In this document: positions 25,847-35,061 of the stretch, in pieces
How positions within the stretch are numbered: position 1 is the first letter of the stretch
Layout of the letters: each line of letters starts with the position of its first letter
Origin: Hyella patelloides LEGE 07179
GTDB taxonomy: Bacteria; Cyanobacteriota; Cyanobacteriia; Cyanobacteriales; Xenococcaceae
NCBI RefSeq assembly: GCF_900659865.1
Contig: NZ_LR213778.1
Location: forward strand, 1-57,690
Length of the DNA stretch: 57,690 bases
Direction of reading: 5' to 3'
Program-made: the position numbers and the translations under genes
The notes under the pieces: generated by a model
The model's database searches: none
Told to the model about the DNA's origin: nothing
The model's input: the letters and a program-made list of their open reading frames with translations, nothing else

Positions 25847-27634
25847 ATGATTAAATATTTGGTCAAATTTCTGTATATTCTTCCTGCCAGCAATAGCCAA
25901 CTAATAATTTTAATTTTATTATTTATTGGGGTATCTATATTAGAAACCTTTGGCATCAGTCTAATTGGTCCATTTATCAGTTTATCTGGAAACCCAGATT
26001 TCATTACTGATAATCATATTCTTAATCAAATTTATCAGTATTTTGGTTTTCAAGACCAGAGGCGGTTTATTGCTTTGCTAGGCTTGTTTATTATTACTGT
26101 TTTCTGCATTAAATCATTAATTAGTTGGTACGTACAAAGTTATGTTTTTATATTTGCTTCTAAACAAAAAGTAAAGCTAACTAATAGATTGATGCACGCT
26201 TATTTGTACGCTTCTTATACATTTCATCTCAACAAAAGTAGTGCTAGTATTATTCATAATATTATAGGAGAAACTCAAAGATTTAATGTAATTATACATA
26301 CTTTTCTGATATCAATTTCTAATCTAATAGTTATTTTATTTCTAGCATTATTACTTGGAACTACCAGTTCCCTTGCCTTAATTTCCTTGCTATTAATGGG
26401 TCTTCCTTTAATCTTTTTGCTTAATTTATTCAAACAAAAAGTAGTTCGTTGGGGAAGAATGTTGTCTGAATCAAATGAAGAAATTATTCGTAGTGTTAAT
26501 CATGGTTTAGGAGGTATCAAAGAAACGCAGGTAATTGGTTGCGAGCATTATTTTGAGGAGCAAATAGATCGCCAAGCTACAATTTATGCTGATGCATCTG
26601 GTGCTTTTCACTCATTTAAGCTGTGTCCTCGCATTTTAATCGAGACATTGTTAGTTATCTTTTTAGTTGGTTTTACTTCTGTGTTTTTGCTTTATAGCCA
26701 ACAAGATATTGATCGGCTTACTTCTGTGCTGAGTGTTTTTGCCATAGCCTCAATTAGACTCATTCCTTCAATAACTAATTTGGCAAATGGAATTAGTAAA
26801 TTACAGAGTTCCAAGTTTGTACTTGATAAACTATACTTCGATCTTCAAAAGCTAAAATCGACCAAACAGGAAAGCTATCAACCCAAAACTATAGGTAGCT
26901 ATCAAGATAAAAATACAATTGTTTTTAGAAATCAGATTCTTCTTGATAAGATTAGTTATTGCTATCCTAATGTTAATGAGCTTGCTTTAAAAGACATTTC
27001 TTTACGCTTGAAAAAAGGTGAATCGATCGCTTTAATTGGTAAATCTGGTGCAGGGAAAACTACATTAGTAGATGTTATTTTAGGTTTACTAATACCCCAG
27101 CAAGGAAATATTACAGTAGATGGGGACTCGATTTACGATAACTTGCGTTCTTGGCAAAATATGGTTGGTTACATACCTCAATCAATTTTCCTGATCGAAG
27201 ACACAATTAGAAAAAATATTGCTTTTGGCGTACCAGAAGATTTAATTGATTATCAGAAATTGTATCAAGCAATCAAAGCTGCACAATTACAAGAGTTAGT
27301 GGACGAACTTCCCAATGGAATAGAAACCTTTGTGGGTGAGCGAGGAGTCCGTTTATCGGGTGGTCAGCGTCAGAGAATTGGGATTGCTCGCGCACTTTAT
27401 CACGAAAGAGAAATTTTAGTGTTGGATGAAGCAACTGCTGCTTTAGATAACGAAACAGAAAGTTTAGTCACTGAAGCAATTAAATCTTTGAGCGGTCAAA
27501 AAACCATAATTATTATTGCTCACCGTCTAACTACTGTAGAACATTGCGATCGCATTTATTTAATGGAAAAAGGAAAAATTATCAAATCTGGTAGTTATCA
27601 AGAAGTAGTGTTAGCTAATCACAGTCTTTCTTAA
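25847..27634 (+). CDS. MsbA/PglK-like ABC exporter (lipid-linked glycan flippase candidate)
   Basis: 595 residues, a half-transporter with fused membrane and ATPase domains. About six membrane helices occupy residues 1-320. The ATPase has Walker A GKSGAGKTT (398-406), Q-loop Gln445, signature LSGGQ (503-507), Walker B ILVLDE (523-528) and His559. Single-chain exporters of this class include MsbA and PglK, which flip lipid-linked oligosaccharides. No Wzx flippase is seen in the window, so this is the best candidate for moving the undecaprenyl-linked repeat unit. It starts 9 bp after the GT2 gene. ABC exporter identity is certain; substrate is inferred from context. Confidence 0.93.
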   Translation: MIKYLVKFLYILPASNSQLIILILLFIGVSILETFGISLIGPFISLSGNPDFITDNHILNQIYQYFGFQDQRRFIALLGLFIITVFCIKSLISWYVQSYVFIFASKQKVKLTNRLMHAYLYASYTFHLNKSSASIIHNIIGETQRFNVIIHTFLISISNLIVILFLALLLGTTSSLALISLLLMGLPLIFLLNLFKQKVVRWGRMLSESNEEIIRSVNHGLGGIKETQVIGCEHYFEEQIDRQATIYADASGAFHSFKLCPRILIETLLVIFLVGFTSVFLLYSQQDIDRLTSVLSVFAIASIRLIPSITNLANGISKLQSSKFVLDKLYFDLQKLKSTKQESYQPKTIGSYQDKNTIVFRNQILLDKISYCYPNVNELALKDISLRLKKGESIALIGKSGAGKTTLVDVILGLLIPQQGNITVDGDSIYDNLRSWQNMVGYIPQSIFLIEDTIRKNIAFGVPEDLIDYQKLYQAIKAAQLQELVDELPNGIETFVGERGVRLSGGQRQRIGIARALYHEREILVLDEATAALDNETESLVTEAIKSLSGQKTIIIIAHRLTTVEHCDRIYLMEKGKIIKSGSYQEVVLANHSLS

Positions 27635-27786
27635 AGCAGAAAATTCAACTACTTGAGAAGGTTGCCGAGAAGATTTACAAAGAAAGTAATAAATGTAAGA
27701 AAAATTGCAGATCAAAAATCAAACAAATTATATAATTCAAGTTAGTTAGTTTGAGCAAAAAAATACTTCTTTTGTAGTATAACATC

Positions 27787-28650
27787 ATGCAATTTAAAAA
27801 TTCTAAGCTTTGGCTTTCTCTAAAAAAAACTCCTCTGATTAGAACTATTCGCCCTACATACATCGCACTACAAAATATTATCGATCCTCTATTTATTTAT
27901 GCTTACAAAAATAACACTGGTTGGGCAAAACCTATTCCACCAGTTAATCTGAGAAGAATTACTTCTGGACCTTCAATCCCAAGTTATGTTGAATCGGGAG
28001 AACGAATTGCCAAAAGTTTGAGAGAAGGTTTAAAAACTGCTAATAAGAAAATAACAGATGTGGAAAATGTTTTAGATTTTGGTTGTGGTGCAGGTAGAAT
28101 AGCTCAGTATTTTAGTGAGTACGATGAGATTAGCTTCACAGGATGCGATCCCAATCCTAATTTAATTGAATGGCTATCTCACAACTATCATTCAAGGACT
28201 TTTTACAACACAAAATTTCATCCTCCTTTGCCTTTTGAATCAAATACCTTTGACTTAATTTACTCTGTCTCAGTTTTTACCCATCTCAGTGAAAAACTAC
28301 AGTTTAGTTGGCTTCAAGAATTACAGCGTGTTTTACGTCAAGATGGAATTGCTTTAATTACTGTTCTTGGGAAACATGGTGCTAATAGAGATGACCGTTT
28401 GGGTTTATCTAACAATTTGACTAAGCGACTTGCTGAAAAAAATTTTATTTTTAAACGAACTTCTGGTACTAAACTACAAACTGAGTTAGTCAATCCCAAT
28501 GCTGCTGATGAAGATGAAATTTATGGACTAACTTATCATTCTAAACAATACATTTATCAAAATTGGCAAGATTTTGGGGACATTGTCGATATTAAAGATG
28601 GGGTTATCGACGATTTACAAGATTTGGTAGTTTTGAAAAATTCTAAATGA
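27787..28650 (+). CDS. class I SAM-dependent methyltransferase
   Basis: 287 residues. Motif I VLDFGCGAGRIAQYF near residue 97, followed by FTGCDPNPNLIEWL (acidic SAM-ribose contact) and FDLIYSVSVFTHLSE (motif II/post-II region). This is the Methyltransf_11/25 type often found in glycan loci. Likely O-methylates a sugar of the repeat unit. The N-terminal 60 residues are basic and less conserved. It stands alone between two gaps of 150 and 300 bp. Confidence 0.85.
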   Translation: MQFKNSKLWLSLKKTPLIRTIRPTYIALQNIIDPLFIYAYKNNTGWAKPIPPVNLRRITSGPSIPSYVESGERIAKSLREGLKTANKKITDVENVLDFGCGAGRIAQYFSEYDEISFTGCDPNPNLIEWLSHNYHSRTFYNTKFHPPLPFESNTFDLIYSVSVFTHLSEKLQFSWLQELQRVLRQDGIALITVLGKHGANRDDRLGLSNNLTKRLAEKNFIFKRTSGTKLQTELVNPNAADEDEIYGLTYHSKQYIYQNWQDFGDIVDIKDGVIDDLQDLVVLKNSK

Positions 28651-28956
28651 TTATCCAGTTCCAAATACATTATTTCTTTACATTTTGTTGGCTCGGATTT
28701 GTCAACACTGTGAGAGAGGGCAATGGTGAGTCGCTCTCTCACGGTCATGGATAAAAGTTTAGTTCATTAATGGCGATCGCTGATTTTTCAATCACACCCT
28801 AATTCACCGATGCCAAAATTCAAACCACACTTGAAGCCCTCTCTCTACCTTGATTAAATTAGGCTGAAGTAGTTTAAGGATCGAGCAATCAAAAGGATGA
28901 GTAGTTACTTTTTTGCTTACTTATTTTTGTTTATGGAAAGACTAACATAATATATT
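28651..28956. other. intergenic stretch with a 9-bp inverted repeat
   Basis: No gene is supported. GTGAGAGAG (28710-28718) pairs with CTCTCTCAC (28734-28742) across a 15-nt loop; there is no T-run, so it is not a clear terminator. A HIP1 octamer lies at about 28773. A promoter for the downstream glycosyltransferase may be here but was not identified. Confidence 0.5.
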
Positions 28957-30063
28957 ATGGTTAAAAAATCACCTCACATTGCTTTATTTCTCAGCTACCT
29001 AGGTGGGGGCGGTGCTGAGAGAGTTATGCTTAATCTAGCTGAAGGAATAGCAAAACAGGGTATTCAAGTTGACTTGGTTTTAGGTAGAGCATGGGGTCCT
29101 CATCTTGGGAAAATCCCGTCTCAAGTAAAGTTAGTAGACTTGGGAGCCAGGGGAATTTTGGGTAAGCTATGGTCTTTAAGTCGCTACCTAAAGAAAAAAA
29201 AGCCGCTAGTTATTCTCTCAGGTATGCACTACGCTAACGAGATTGCCATAGGTGCGAAATTTCTGTCGGGTGGGTCTACAAAGATCGTAGTTTCCGAACA
29301 CAACACCATATCCCGCGCGATTCAACAGACCAGTCAGACTAGGAAGCTATTAATTCCTATTTTAGTTAAGTATCTGTATCCACTGGCGGACAGTATTGTG
29401 GCTGTTTCTCAAGAAGCAGCAAAAGATCTCGCTCAGTTTACTGGTCTCCCCTTAGAACATATTTGCTCTATTTATAATCCAGTTATCAGTAGCGAACTAC
29501 AAACTAAATCTCAAGCTGCAATAGAACATCCTTGGTTTGTTGCCGATGATTGTCCGATAATTTTGGGGGTAGGTAAGTTATTCCCACAAAAAGATTTTCC
29601 GACCCTGATCCGTGCTTTTGATTTAGTGAAAAAAGAGCGTTCGGCGCGCTTGGTAATTTTGGGGTGGGGTTCACTACGCTCGCAGTTAGAAGCCTTAGTC
29701 GAAGAACTAGGTTTACAAGAAGATGTTGCTTTTCTTGGCTACGTTCAGAATCCTTACCCATATATGGCTCGTGCTGCGACATTTGTCTTATCTTCTGCTT
29801 GGGAAGGATTACCCACAGTTTTAATTGAAGCAATGGCTTTAGGCACTCCCGTTATTTCTACCGACTGTCCAAGTGGTCCAGCAGAAATTTTAGACAGTGG
29901 CAAGTATGGTTGGTTAACGCCAGTAGGTGATAGTGAAACTTTGGCAAAGACAATATTATCAGTATTGGACGGTCAAACAAAAAAAATAGACCCAGTTTGG
30001 CTAAAACAATTTGAAGTGGAAACCACAACCAAACAATATCTTCAATTATTTGATGTTAAGTAG
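28957..30063 (+). CDS. GT4-family glycosyltransferase
   Basis: 368 residues, GT-B fold. The N-terminal acceptor domain has the glycine-rich LGGGGAERVMLNLAEG; the donor domain contains VGKLFPQKDFPTLIRAF and the E-x7-E signature in SAWEGLPTVLIEAMALG followed by TPVISTDCPSGPAEIL. A retaining transferase using an NDP-sugar. Close relatives act on N-acetylgalactosamine or related sugars, but the donor here cannot be told from sequence. It is complete and followed by a methyltransferase gene after 73 bp. Confidence 0.93.
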   Translation: MVKKSPHIALFLSYLGGGGAERVMLNLAEGIAKQGIQVDLVLGRAWGPHLGKIPSQVKLVDLGARGILGKLWSLSRYLKKKKPLVILSGMHYANEIAIGAKFLSGGSTKIVVSEHNTISRAIQQTSQTRKLLIPILVKYLYPLADSIVAVSQEAAKDLAQFTGLPLEHICSIYNPVISSELQTKSQAAIEHPWFVADDCPIILGVGKLFPQKDFPTLIRAFDLVKKERSARLVILGWGSLRSQLEALVEELGLQEDVAFLGYVQNPYPYMARAATFVLSSAWEGLPTVLIEAMALGTPVISTDCPSGPAEILDSGKYGWLTPVGDSETLAKTILSVLDGQTKKIDPVWLKQFEVETTTKQYLQLFDVK

Positions 30064-30136
30064 TTCCACAAAATTATTTTCTTGGTTGAGGTAGAGAAAA
30101 GAAAGAAGAACGATTAATAATTAAGAGGAATATTGT

Positions 30137-31000
30137 ATGAATCCCAAAATAAAAATTGCTAAAAACGAAAAAAGAACAATCGAACAAATTAGAGAACATT
30201 ACGAAATTGAAAAAGAATTAGCTACCCAACTGCGTAATTCTACTCATCAAGAGAGGCAATACTTGTATACGGCTCTTTATGATGAACTTTTTAGAAAAGT
30301 TCCTCTCCATCCCCAACTAGCTCTTAAATCTAGTTCCAAAAAAGCTATTGCTTGGATAGTCGCTCAGCGAATGCAGCTATTGAAAAGTTTTTTGAGTTCT
30401 GACACAACCTATTTGGAGGTGGGGCCTGGAGATTGTGGCTTATCAATGGAAGTAGCCAAAAAAGTTAAACAAGTTTATGCAATTGATGTTTCTAACGAAA
30501 TTGTCAAAAATATAGACTTTCCTTCCAACTTTCAATTTGTAATTTCTGATGGCTGTAGTATTCCCATTGCGGAAAACAGCATTGATGTTGCTTATAGTCA
30601 TCAGTTAATGGAACATTTGCATCCCGATGATGCTTTGACACAACTAAAAAACATTTATAAGGCTATTAAACCAGGGGGCGTGTATATATGTATAACTCCT
30701 AATCGTTTATCGGGTCCTCATGATATTTCTAAATATTTTGATGAAGTAGCTACGGGATTTCATCTTAAAGAATATACGGTGAGCGAATTATACCAAGTTT
30801 TTCGTACTGTGGGATTTTCTCAAGTAAATTTATACAAAAGTCGCGATCGCTATAATTTGAAAATACCATTGAATACCGTCACAATACCTATGTTACGAGC
30901 AGGGGAAAAAGTTATTGGTCAACTACCATATTCTTTAAGAAGAAAAATAGCCAGCCAACTCTTACTGTTTCGTGGAATAACAATAGTGGGGAAAAAGTGA
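30137..31000 (+). CDS. class I SAM-dependent methyltransferase
   Basis: 287 residues. An extended helical N-terminus (about 1-85) precedes motif I YLEVGPGDCGLSMEVA. VYAIDVSNEI holds the ribose-binding acid, and YSHQLMEHLHPDDAL and IKPGGVYICITPNRLSGPHD are typical of Methyltransf_11/23 enzymes. Probably modifies a sugar or lipid-linked intermediate. TTAAGAGGAA about 10 bp upstream of ATG 30137 is a good ribosome binding site. Confidence 0.85.
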   Translation: MNPKIKIAKNEKRTIEQIREHYEIEKELATQLRNSTHQERQYLYTALYDELFRKVPLHPQLALKSSSKKAIAWIVAQRMQLLKSFLSSDTTYLEVGPGDCGLSMEVAKKVKQVYAIDVSNEIVKNIDFPSNFQFVISDGCSIPIAENSIDVAYSHQLMEHLHPDDALTQLKNIYKAIKPGGVYICITPNRLSGPHDISKYFDEVATGFHLKEYTVSELYQVFRTVGFSQVNLYKSRDRYNLKIPLNTVTIPMLRAGEKVIGQLPYSLRRKIASQLLLFRGITIVGKK

Positions 31001-31068
31001 ATTTTAAAAAGGATGATATTTTCATTATTATTTAATTCAAGCGATAAATCTGCTGAGAAACCGCGAAC

Positions 31069-31248
31069 ATGATAAATCTCTATCATGAAAATTTTACTAA
31101 AATAGCTACTACTTTTTTTCAAACTAGAATTTTTCCCGCTCTCACAAATACTGCTTCTATCACTCCTTTTTTGCAGATGGTTTTCAATTTGATAAATCAA
31201 TCTGATTTCAGTTTATTAACTGGAGTTTTGTTCAAAATTAAAATTTAA
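31069..31248 (+). CDS. small unassigned ORF (59 codons)
   Basis: An ATG-to-TAA frame of 59 residues in the 269-bp gap between a methyltransferase and a sulfotransferase. The peptide (MINLYHENFTKIATTFF at the start, ending VLFKIKI) is hydrophobic-amphipathic with no recognised motif. No ribosome binding site is evident. It may be a decayed fragment or chance. Confidence 0.2.
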   Translation: MINLYHENFTKIATTFFQTRIFPALTNTASITPFLQMVFNLINQSDFSLLTGVLFKIKI

Positions 31249-31269
31249 ATAGGCTGGATTGGTGATTTT

Positions 31270-32172
31270 ATGATTATGCCCAATTTTCTGATCATTGGTG
31301 CAGCTAAATCTGGAACTACTTCAATTAATGCTTATCTCAAGCAACATCCACAGATTTATATGAGTCCTCAAAAAGAACCCAATTTTTTTGCTTTTGAGGG
31401 GGAGCAACTAGATTTTTTAGGTTCTATTGCAGAAGGATACCGTCAAGGAATTCAAACCGATCTTGAAACATATCAAAGAAATTTTCAAGCAGTTTCTCAC
31501 GAGATAGCTATTGGTGAAACATCTCCTTCTTATTTATATATTGAAAAGGCTGCTGAACGTATCAAGTATCATCTTCCCCAAGTCAAATTAATTGCTATTG
31601 TTCGAGATCCTTCTGAAAGAGCCTATTCAAATTTTTTGCATCATTGTCGAGATCGACTTGAGCTTTATCAAGATTTTGAAACAGCCTTGGAAGCAGAAGA
31701 ATCCCGCATTACCAATAATTGGTGGTGGGGTTTTCACTATGTAAATGTTAGTCGTTATTTCCTACAATTGAAGCGGTACTTTGAGATTTTTGATCGCGAC
31801 CAAATTAAAGTTTATCTCTATGAAGATTTGCAAGATAATCCTTTACAATTGTCCCAGGATATTTTTCAGTTTCTGGGGGTAGATAGCCAATTTGTTCCCG
31901 ATATGTCTGCCAAGTATAATACCACTGGTATTCCCAAATATCAGACTTTGGATGCTTTGATTAAAGAGCAAAATTTAATTAAAACTGTTTACCAGTTTCT
32001 CATACCTACCAAGCTACGCAAGCAAATTACTGCTAATCTTAGTCAAAGAAACTCTTTAGTCAAGCCCACACTCACCCCAGAACTCCGTCAAAAATTACAA
32101 AATAGATTGAAAGAAGATATTTTGCAGCTTCAAGACCTAATTAAACGGGATCTTTCAAATTGGCTGAAATAA
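31270..32172 (+). CDS. PAPS-dependent sulfotransferase
   Basis: 300 residues, complete. The 5'-phosphosulfate loop is IIGAAKSGTTSINAYL (residues 8-23). The 3'-phosphate site is IVRDPSERAYSNFLHH at about 115. Further family marks are ISPQKEPNFFAF-like MSPQKEPNFFAF and YEDLQDNPLQLSQDIFQFLGV. This is the bacterial Sulfotransfer_1/heparan N-deacetylase-type fold, transferring sulfate from PAPS to a carbohydrate hydroxyl or amine. It starts at ATG 31270, with a second ATG two codons on. Together with four others in the cluster it points to a sulfated polymer. Confidence 0.92.
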   Translation: MIMPNFLIIGAAKSGTTSINAYLKQHPQIYMSPQKEPNFFAFEGEQLDFLGSIAEGYRQGIQTDLETYQRNFQAVSHEIAIGETSPSYLYIEKAAERIKYHLPQVKLIAIVRDPSERAYSNFLHHCRDRLELYQDFETALEAEESRITNNWWWGFHYVNVSRYFLQLKRYFEIFDRDQIKVYLYEDLQDNPLQLSQDIFQFLGVDSQFVPDMSAKYNTTGIPKYQTLDALIKEQNLIKTVYQFLIPTKLRKQITANLSQRNSLVKPTLTPELRQKLQNRLKEDILQLQDLIKRDLSNWLK

Positions 32173-32245
32173 GTAACCTTATGAGCAAAATATTCGCGCT
32201 ACTCTTGCAAGAAAACCAAACCACTGTCATAGATTTGGCAATTAT

Positions 32246-33040
32246 ATGAAGACTAATTACTTAAAATCAAAGTTTTACATTTGGCGCAAACAAACACGTA
32301 TTTATTTAGCGCAGTATCCCAGAATATTTTTTCCTTTAAGATTGTTGTTGTATGGTTTTGTTCATGAACGTCTGATAGCTAAAGATACTGAAATTGTAAT
32401 TGAAGGATTTCCTAGTTCAGCCAATTCATTTGCTGTTAAAGCATTTGAAATGTCTCAACCTCATCAAGTAAAAATTGCACACCATCTACACGATCCCGCA
32501 GCAATAATTGCTGCTGCAAAATCAGGAATACCTTGTATTTTGCTGATTCGCGATCCTGAAGATGCTATTATGTCTTATCTAATTAGATTTATCTCTCAAG
32601 GGGAAACTAATTTAAATAATTCAATTAATATCATTAGCAATCAATTAAATAAATATATTGATTTTTACTCTTCTTTAATTCCTTATCAGAAAGAGATTAT
32701 AGTAGCTGATTTTTCAGAAGTTATTAGTGATTTTGGTCAAATAATTACTAAACTAAATCATAAATTTGGGACTAATTTTCAAGAATTTATTCATAACGAA
32801 AGCAATGTTGATAAATGCTTTAAATTAATTGAAAAATATAATAGTCAAGCTTTTGGCAAAGGGAAAGTGGTCGAAAAATCTGTAGCCAGACCTTCTGAAT
32901 ATAGAAAGAAATTAAAGCAGCAATTAAGCATTGAATTTAAAAGCTCAGAAATTCAAAATTTAGGCGATTGCGCCTACGAAGTATATAATTGTTTTCAAAC
33001 GGAAAAGAGTTCGGAAAAATTAGCCGAAAACATTCGTTAA
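32246..33040 (+). CDS. sulfotransferase-like protein
   Basis: 264 residues. VIEGFPSSANSFAVKAF (near 50) takes the place of the 5'-phosphosulfate loop, without the Lys and Gly of the usual PKSGT. The 3' motif ILLIRDPEDAIMSYLIR near 98 is good. The P-loop deviation may reduce or change PAPS binding. The N-terminus RIYLAQYPRIFFPLRLLLYGF is hydrophobic and may contact the membrane. The next gene starts 60 bp later. Sulfotransferase fold is likely; activity is less sure. Confidence 0.65.
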   Translation: MKTNYLKSKFYIWRKQTRIYLAQYPRIFFPLRLLLYGFVHERLIAKDTEIVIEGFPSSANSFAVKAFEMSQPHQVKIAHHLHDPAAIIAAAKSGIPCILLIRDPEDAIMSYLIRFISQGETNLNNSINIISNQLNKYIDFYSSLIPYQKEIIVADFSEVISDFGQIITKLNHKFGTNFQEFIHNESNVDKCFKLIEKYNSQAFGKGKVVEKSVARPSEYRKKLKQQLSIEFKSSEIQNLGDCAYEVYNCFQTEKSSEKLAENIR

Positions 33041-33101
33041 GACTTGATTGTTAAGTTTATTTTTTATGTCCTAAAAGTTGTCTAAGAGGTCTAGAAAGCT
33101 T

Positions 33102-35054
33102 ATGCTCTATTGTAGAAAACTGCTTAGTTGGAGTGCTATTTTCACACTTTTAATACCAGTGGCAAGCTGTTCTTATGTAGTACAGGCAGAGAAAAAAGAA
33201 TCATTATCTTCCATTGCTACAGCAGAAGTATTGGCGACAGATAATAATCAAAATAAAGTAAGTTTAGAGCAGAATCAAAGTGTCAAACTCGCGCGTTCCT
33301 TGGGCGAGGTTTCCTCGACAGGGTCACTCGTCAAAAATTTTCCCGATGATATTGGCTGGGTCGATATCAAGAGAGATTATGGAGCAAAAGGAGATGGCAT
33401 AACAGACGATACCCCAGCAATCAGAAAGGCATTAGCCGAAGCCAATGCTAGCTATAATGAACCAACCTTAATTTACTTTCCCGAAGGTACTTATTTGGTA
33501 AGCGATACTTTGGAATGGTCTTCAAAAGGTCAAAGCTGCTGTGTATCGTTTCAAGGTCAGGGAAAAGATCGGACTATTATTAAACTAAAAGACAGTTCAC
33601 CTGGATTTGATAGTGTAGAACAAGCCAAAGCAGTTATTAGAACCAGAGCAGGAAACGTTGCCTTTCGCCACTACATTCGCGATTTAACTGTCAATACTGG
33701 TATTGGTAATTCTGGAGCAATTGGCATTGATTATATTGCCAATAACAGAGGCGCGATTGAAGATGTCAACATCGAATCGGGAGATGGAGCAGGTATCACA
33801 GGTTTATCAATGATAAGAGAATGGCCAGGCCCAAGTCTAGTTAAAAATGTTTCTATTGATGGATTTAAGCGCGGAATTAGAACTTTTCATTCTGTTTACA
33901 GCGTTACTCTAGAAAATATTACGCTGAGAAATCAAACATTTGCTGGCATTCAGAATACCAGCAACGCCCTGGCAATTAGAAATCTTCAAAGCAACAATTC
34001 TGTTCCTGCGATTAAAAATCGTGGTTCTGGTTTGGTAATAGTGTTAGATGGTAATTTCCAAGGAGGCTCGCCTAAAGTAAGCGCGATTGATAATACGGCT
34101 CAAGTGTATGCCAGAAATATCCAAGCTCAAGGGTATCGCTCCGCAATTAAGCACTGGGATGAGACATTGCCTGCACTGTCTTATGATGAATATATTTCCG
34201 CTCCAGTTGCCAGCTTATTTGAGAGTCCTGCTCATTCTCTTAATTTACCTATAGAAGAAACTCCAGCGTTTCATGATAATAATCTTGATAACTGGGCAAG
34301 TGTTCGAGATTATCCTTCCATTCAGGCAGCCATGAATTCTGGAAAATCAACTATTTATTTCCCCACAGGGAATTATTCTCTCGAAGAAAAAATTTCTATT
34401 CCTGCTACAGTAAGAAAAATTATTGGTTTTGAATCTAAACTTGGTGTTCCTAAAGACAAACAAGCAATTCTCAAAATTGAAGAAGACAGTCCCCATCCTT
34501 TAATTCTTGAAGGTTTTTTAGTTAACGAACGAATCACTATCGATCACGCCAGCCCTAGAACTTTAGCCATCGAACACTCAAAGCTTCAAAGTTCAATTCA
34601 TAATGCTCCCAATTCAGGTAAATTGTTTTTAGAAGACGTACAAAATATATTGCAATTAGAACATCCCCAAAATGTTTGGGCAAGACAATTAAACTCAGAA
34701 ACATTAAAAGAACCTCAAACAAAAGTAATTAATAATGGTGGTAACTTTTGGATTTTGGGACTAAAAACTGAAGGCAAAGGTTCGGTAATGGAAACTAATA
34801 ATGGAGGCAAAACAGAATTATTAGGAACTTTAGTTTATCCAGTACGTGAATTCGCCCCTACAGAAAAAAAGCAGGCAGCTTTTGTTAATAATGAATCGAG
34901 TCAGTCTTTGATCTATAAACTCCAAGTGTCAGGCAAAAACCGTAATTATCCCATTCAGATCAAAGAAACTCGTCAGGGAAAAACTAAATTTTTGCACAGC
35001 AAAGAATTATCAGAAAAAATCATCACCTTATTTGCTGGATATCAGGCAGAATAA
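33102..35054 (+). CDS. pectate-lyase-like beta-helix lipoprotein
   Basis: 650 residues. The signal peptide ends in a lipobox (PVASC, cleavage before Cys at about residue 23), predicting a lipid-anchored envelope protein. After a linker comes a right-handed beta-helix of the Pectate_lyase_3/GH28-related class, opened by DIKRDYGAKGDGITDDTPAIR (split here as two known landmarks, YGAKGDG and DDTPAI) near 95. A second, weaker entry module (NWASVRDYPSIQAAMNSGK) starts at about 405. The ATG at 33102 has AAGAGG upstream; TTG 33078 is an alternative. Such proteins may bind, trim or cleave the exopolysaccharide during export. Enzyme activity is not shown by the sequence. Confidence 0.83.
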   Translation: MLYCRKLLSWSAIFTLLIPVASCSYVVQAEKKESLSSIATAEVLATDNNQNKVSLEQNQSVKLARSLGEVSSTGSLVKNFPDDIGWVDIKRDYGAKGDGITDDTPAIRKALAEANASYNEPTLIYFPEGTYLVSDTLEWSSKGQSCCVSFQGQGKDRTIIKLKDSSPGFDSVEQAKAVIRTRAGNVAFRHYIRDLTVNTGIGNSGAIGIDYIANNRGAIEDVNIESGDGAGITGLSMIREWPGPSLVKNVSIDGFKRGIRTFHSVYSVTLENITLRNQTFAGIQNTSNALAIRNLQSNNSVPAIKNRGSGLVIVLDGNFQGGSPKVSAIDNTAQVYARNIQAQGYRSAIKHWDETLPALSYDEYISAPVASLFESPAHSLNLPIEETPAFHDNNLDNWASVRDYPSIQAAMNSGKSTIYFPTGNYSLEEKISIPATVRKIIGFESKLGVPKDKQAILKIEEDSPHPLILEGFLVNERITIDHASPRTLAIEHSKLQSSIHNAPNSGKLFLEDVQNILQLEHPQNVWARQLNSETLKEPQTKVINNGGNFWILGLKTEGKGSVMETNNGGKTELLGTLVYPVREFAPTEKKQAAFVNNESSQSLIYKLQVSGKNRNYPIQIKETRQGKTKFLHSKELSEKIITLFAGYQAE

Positions 35055-35061
35055 GTAATCT

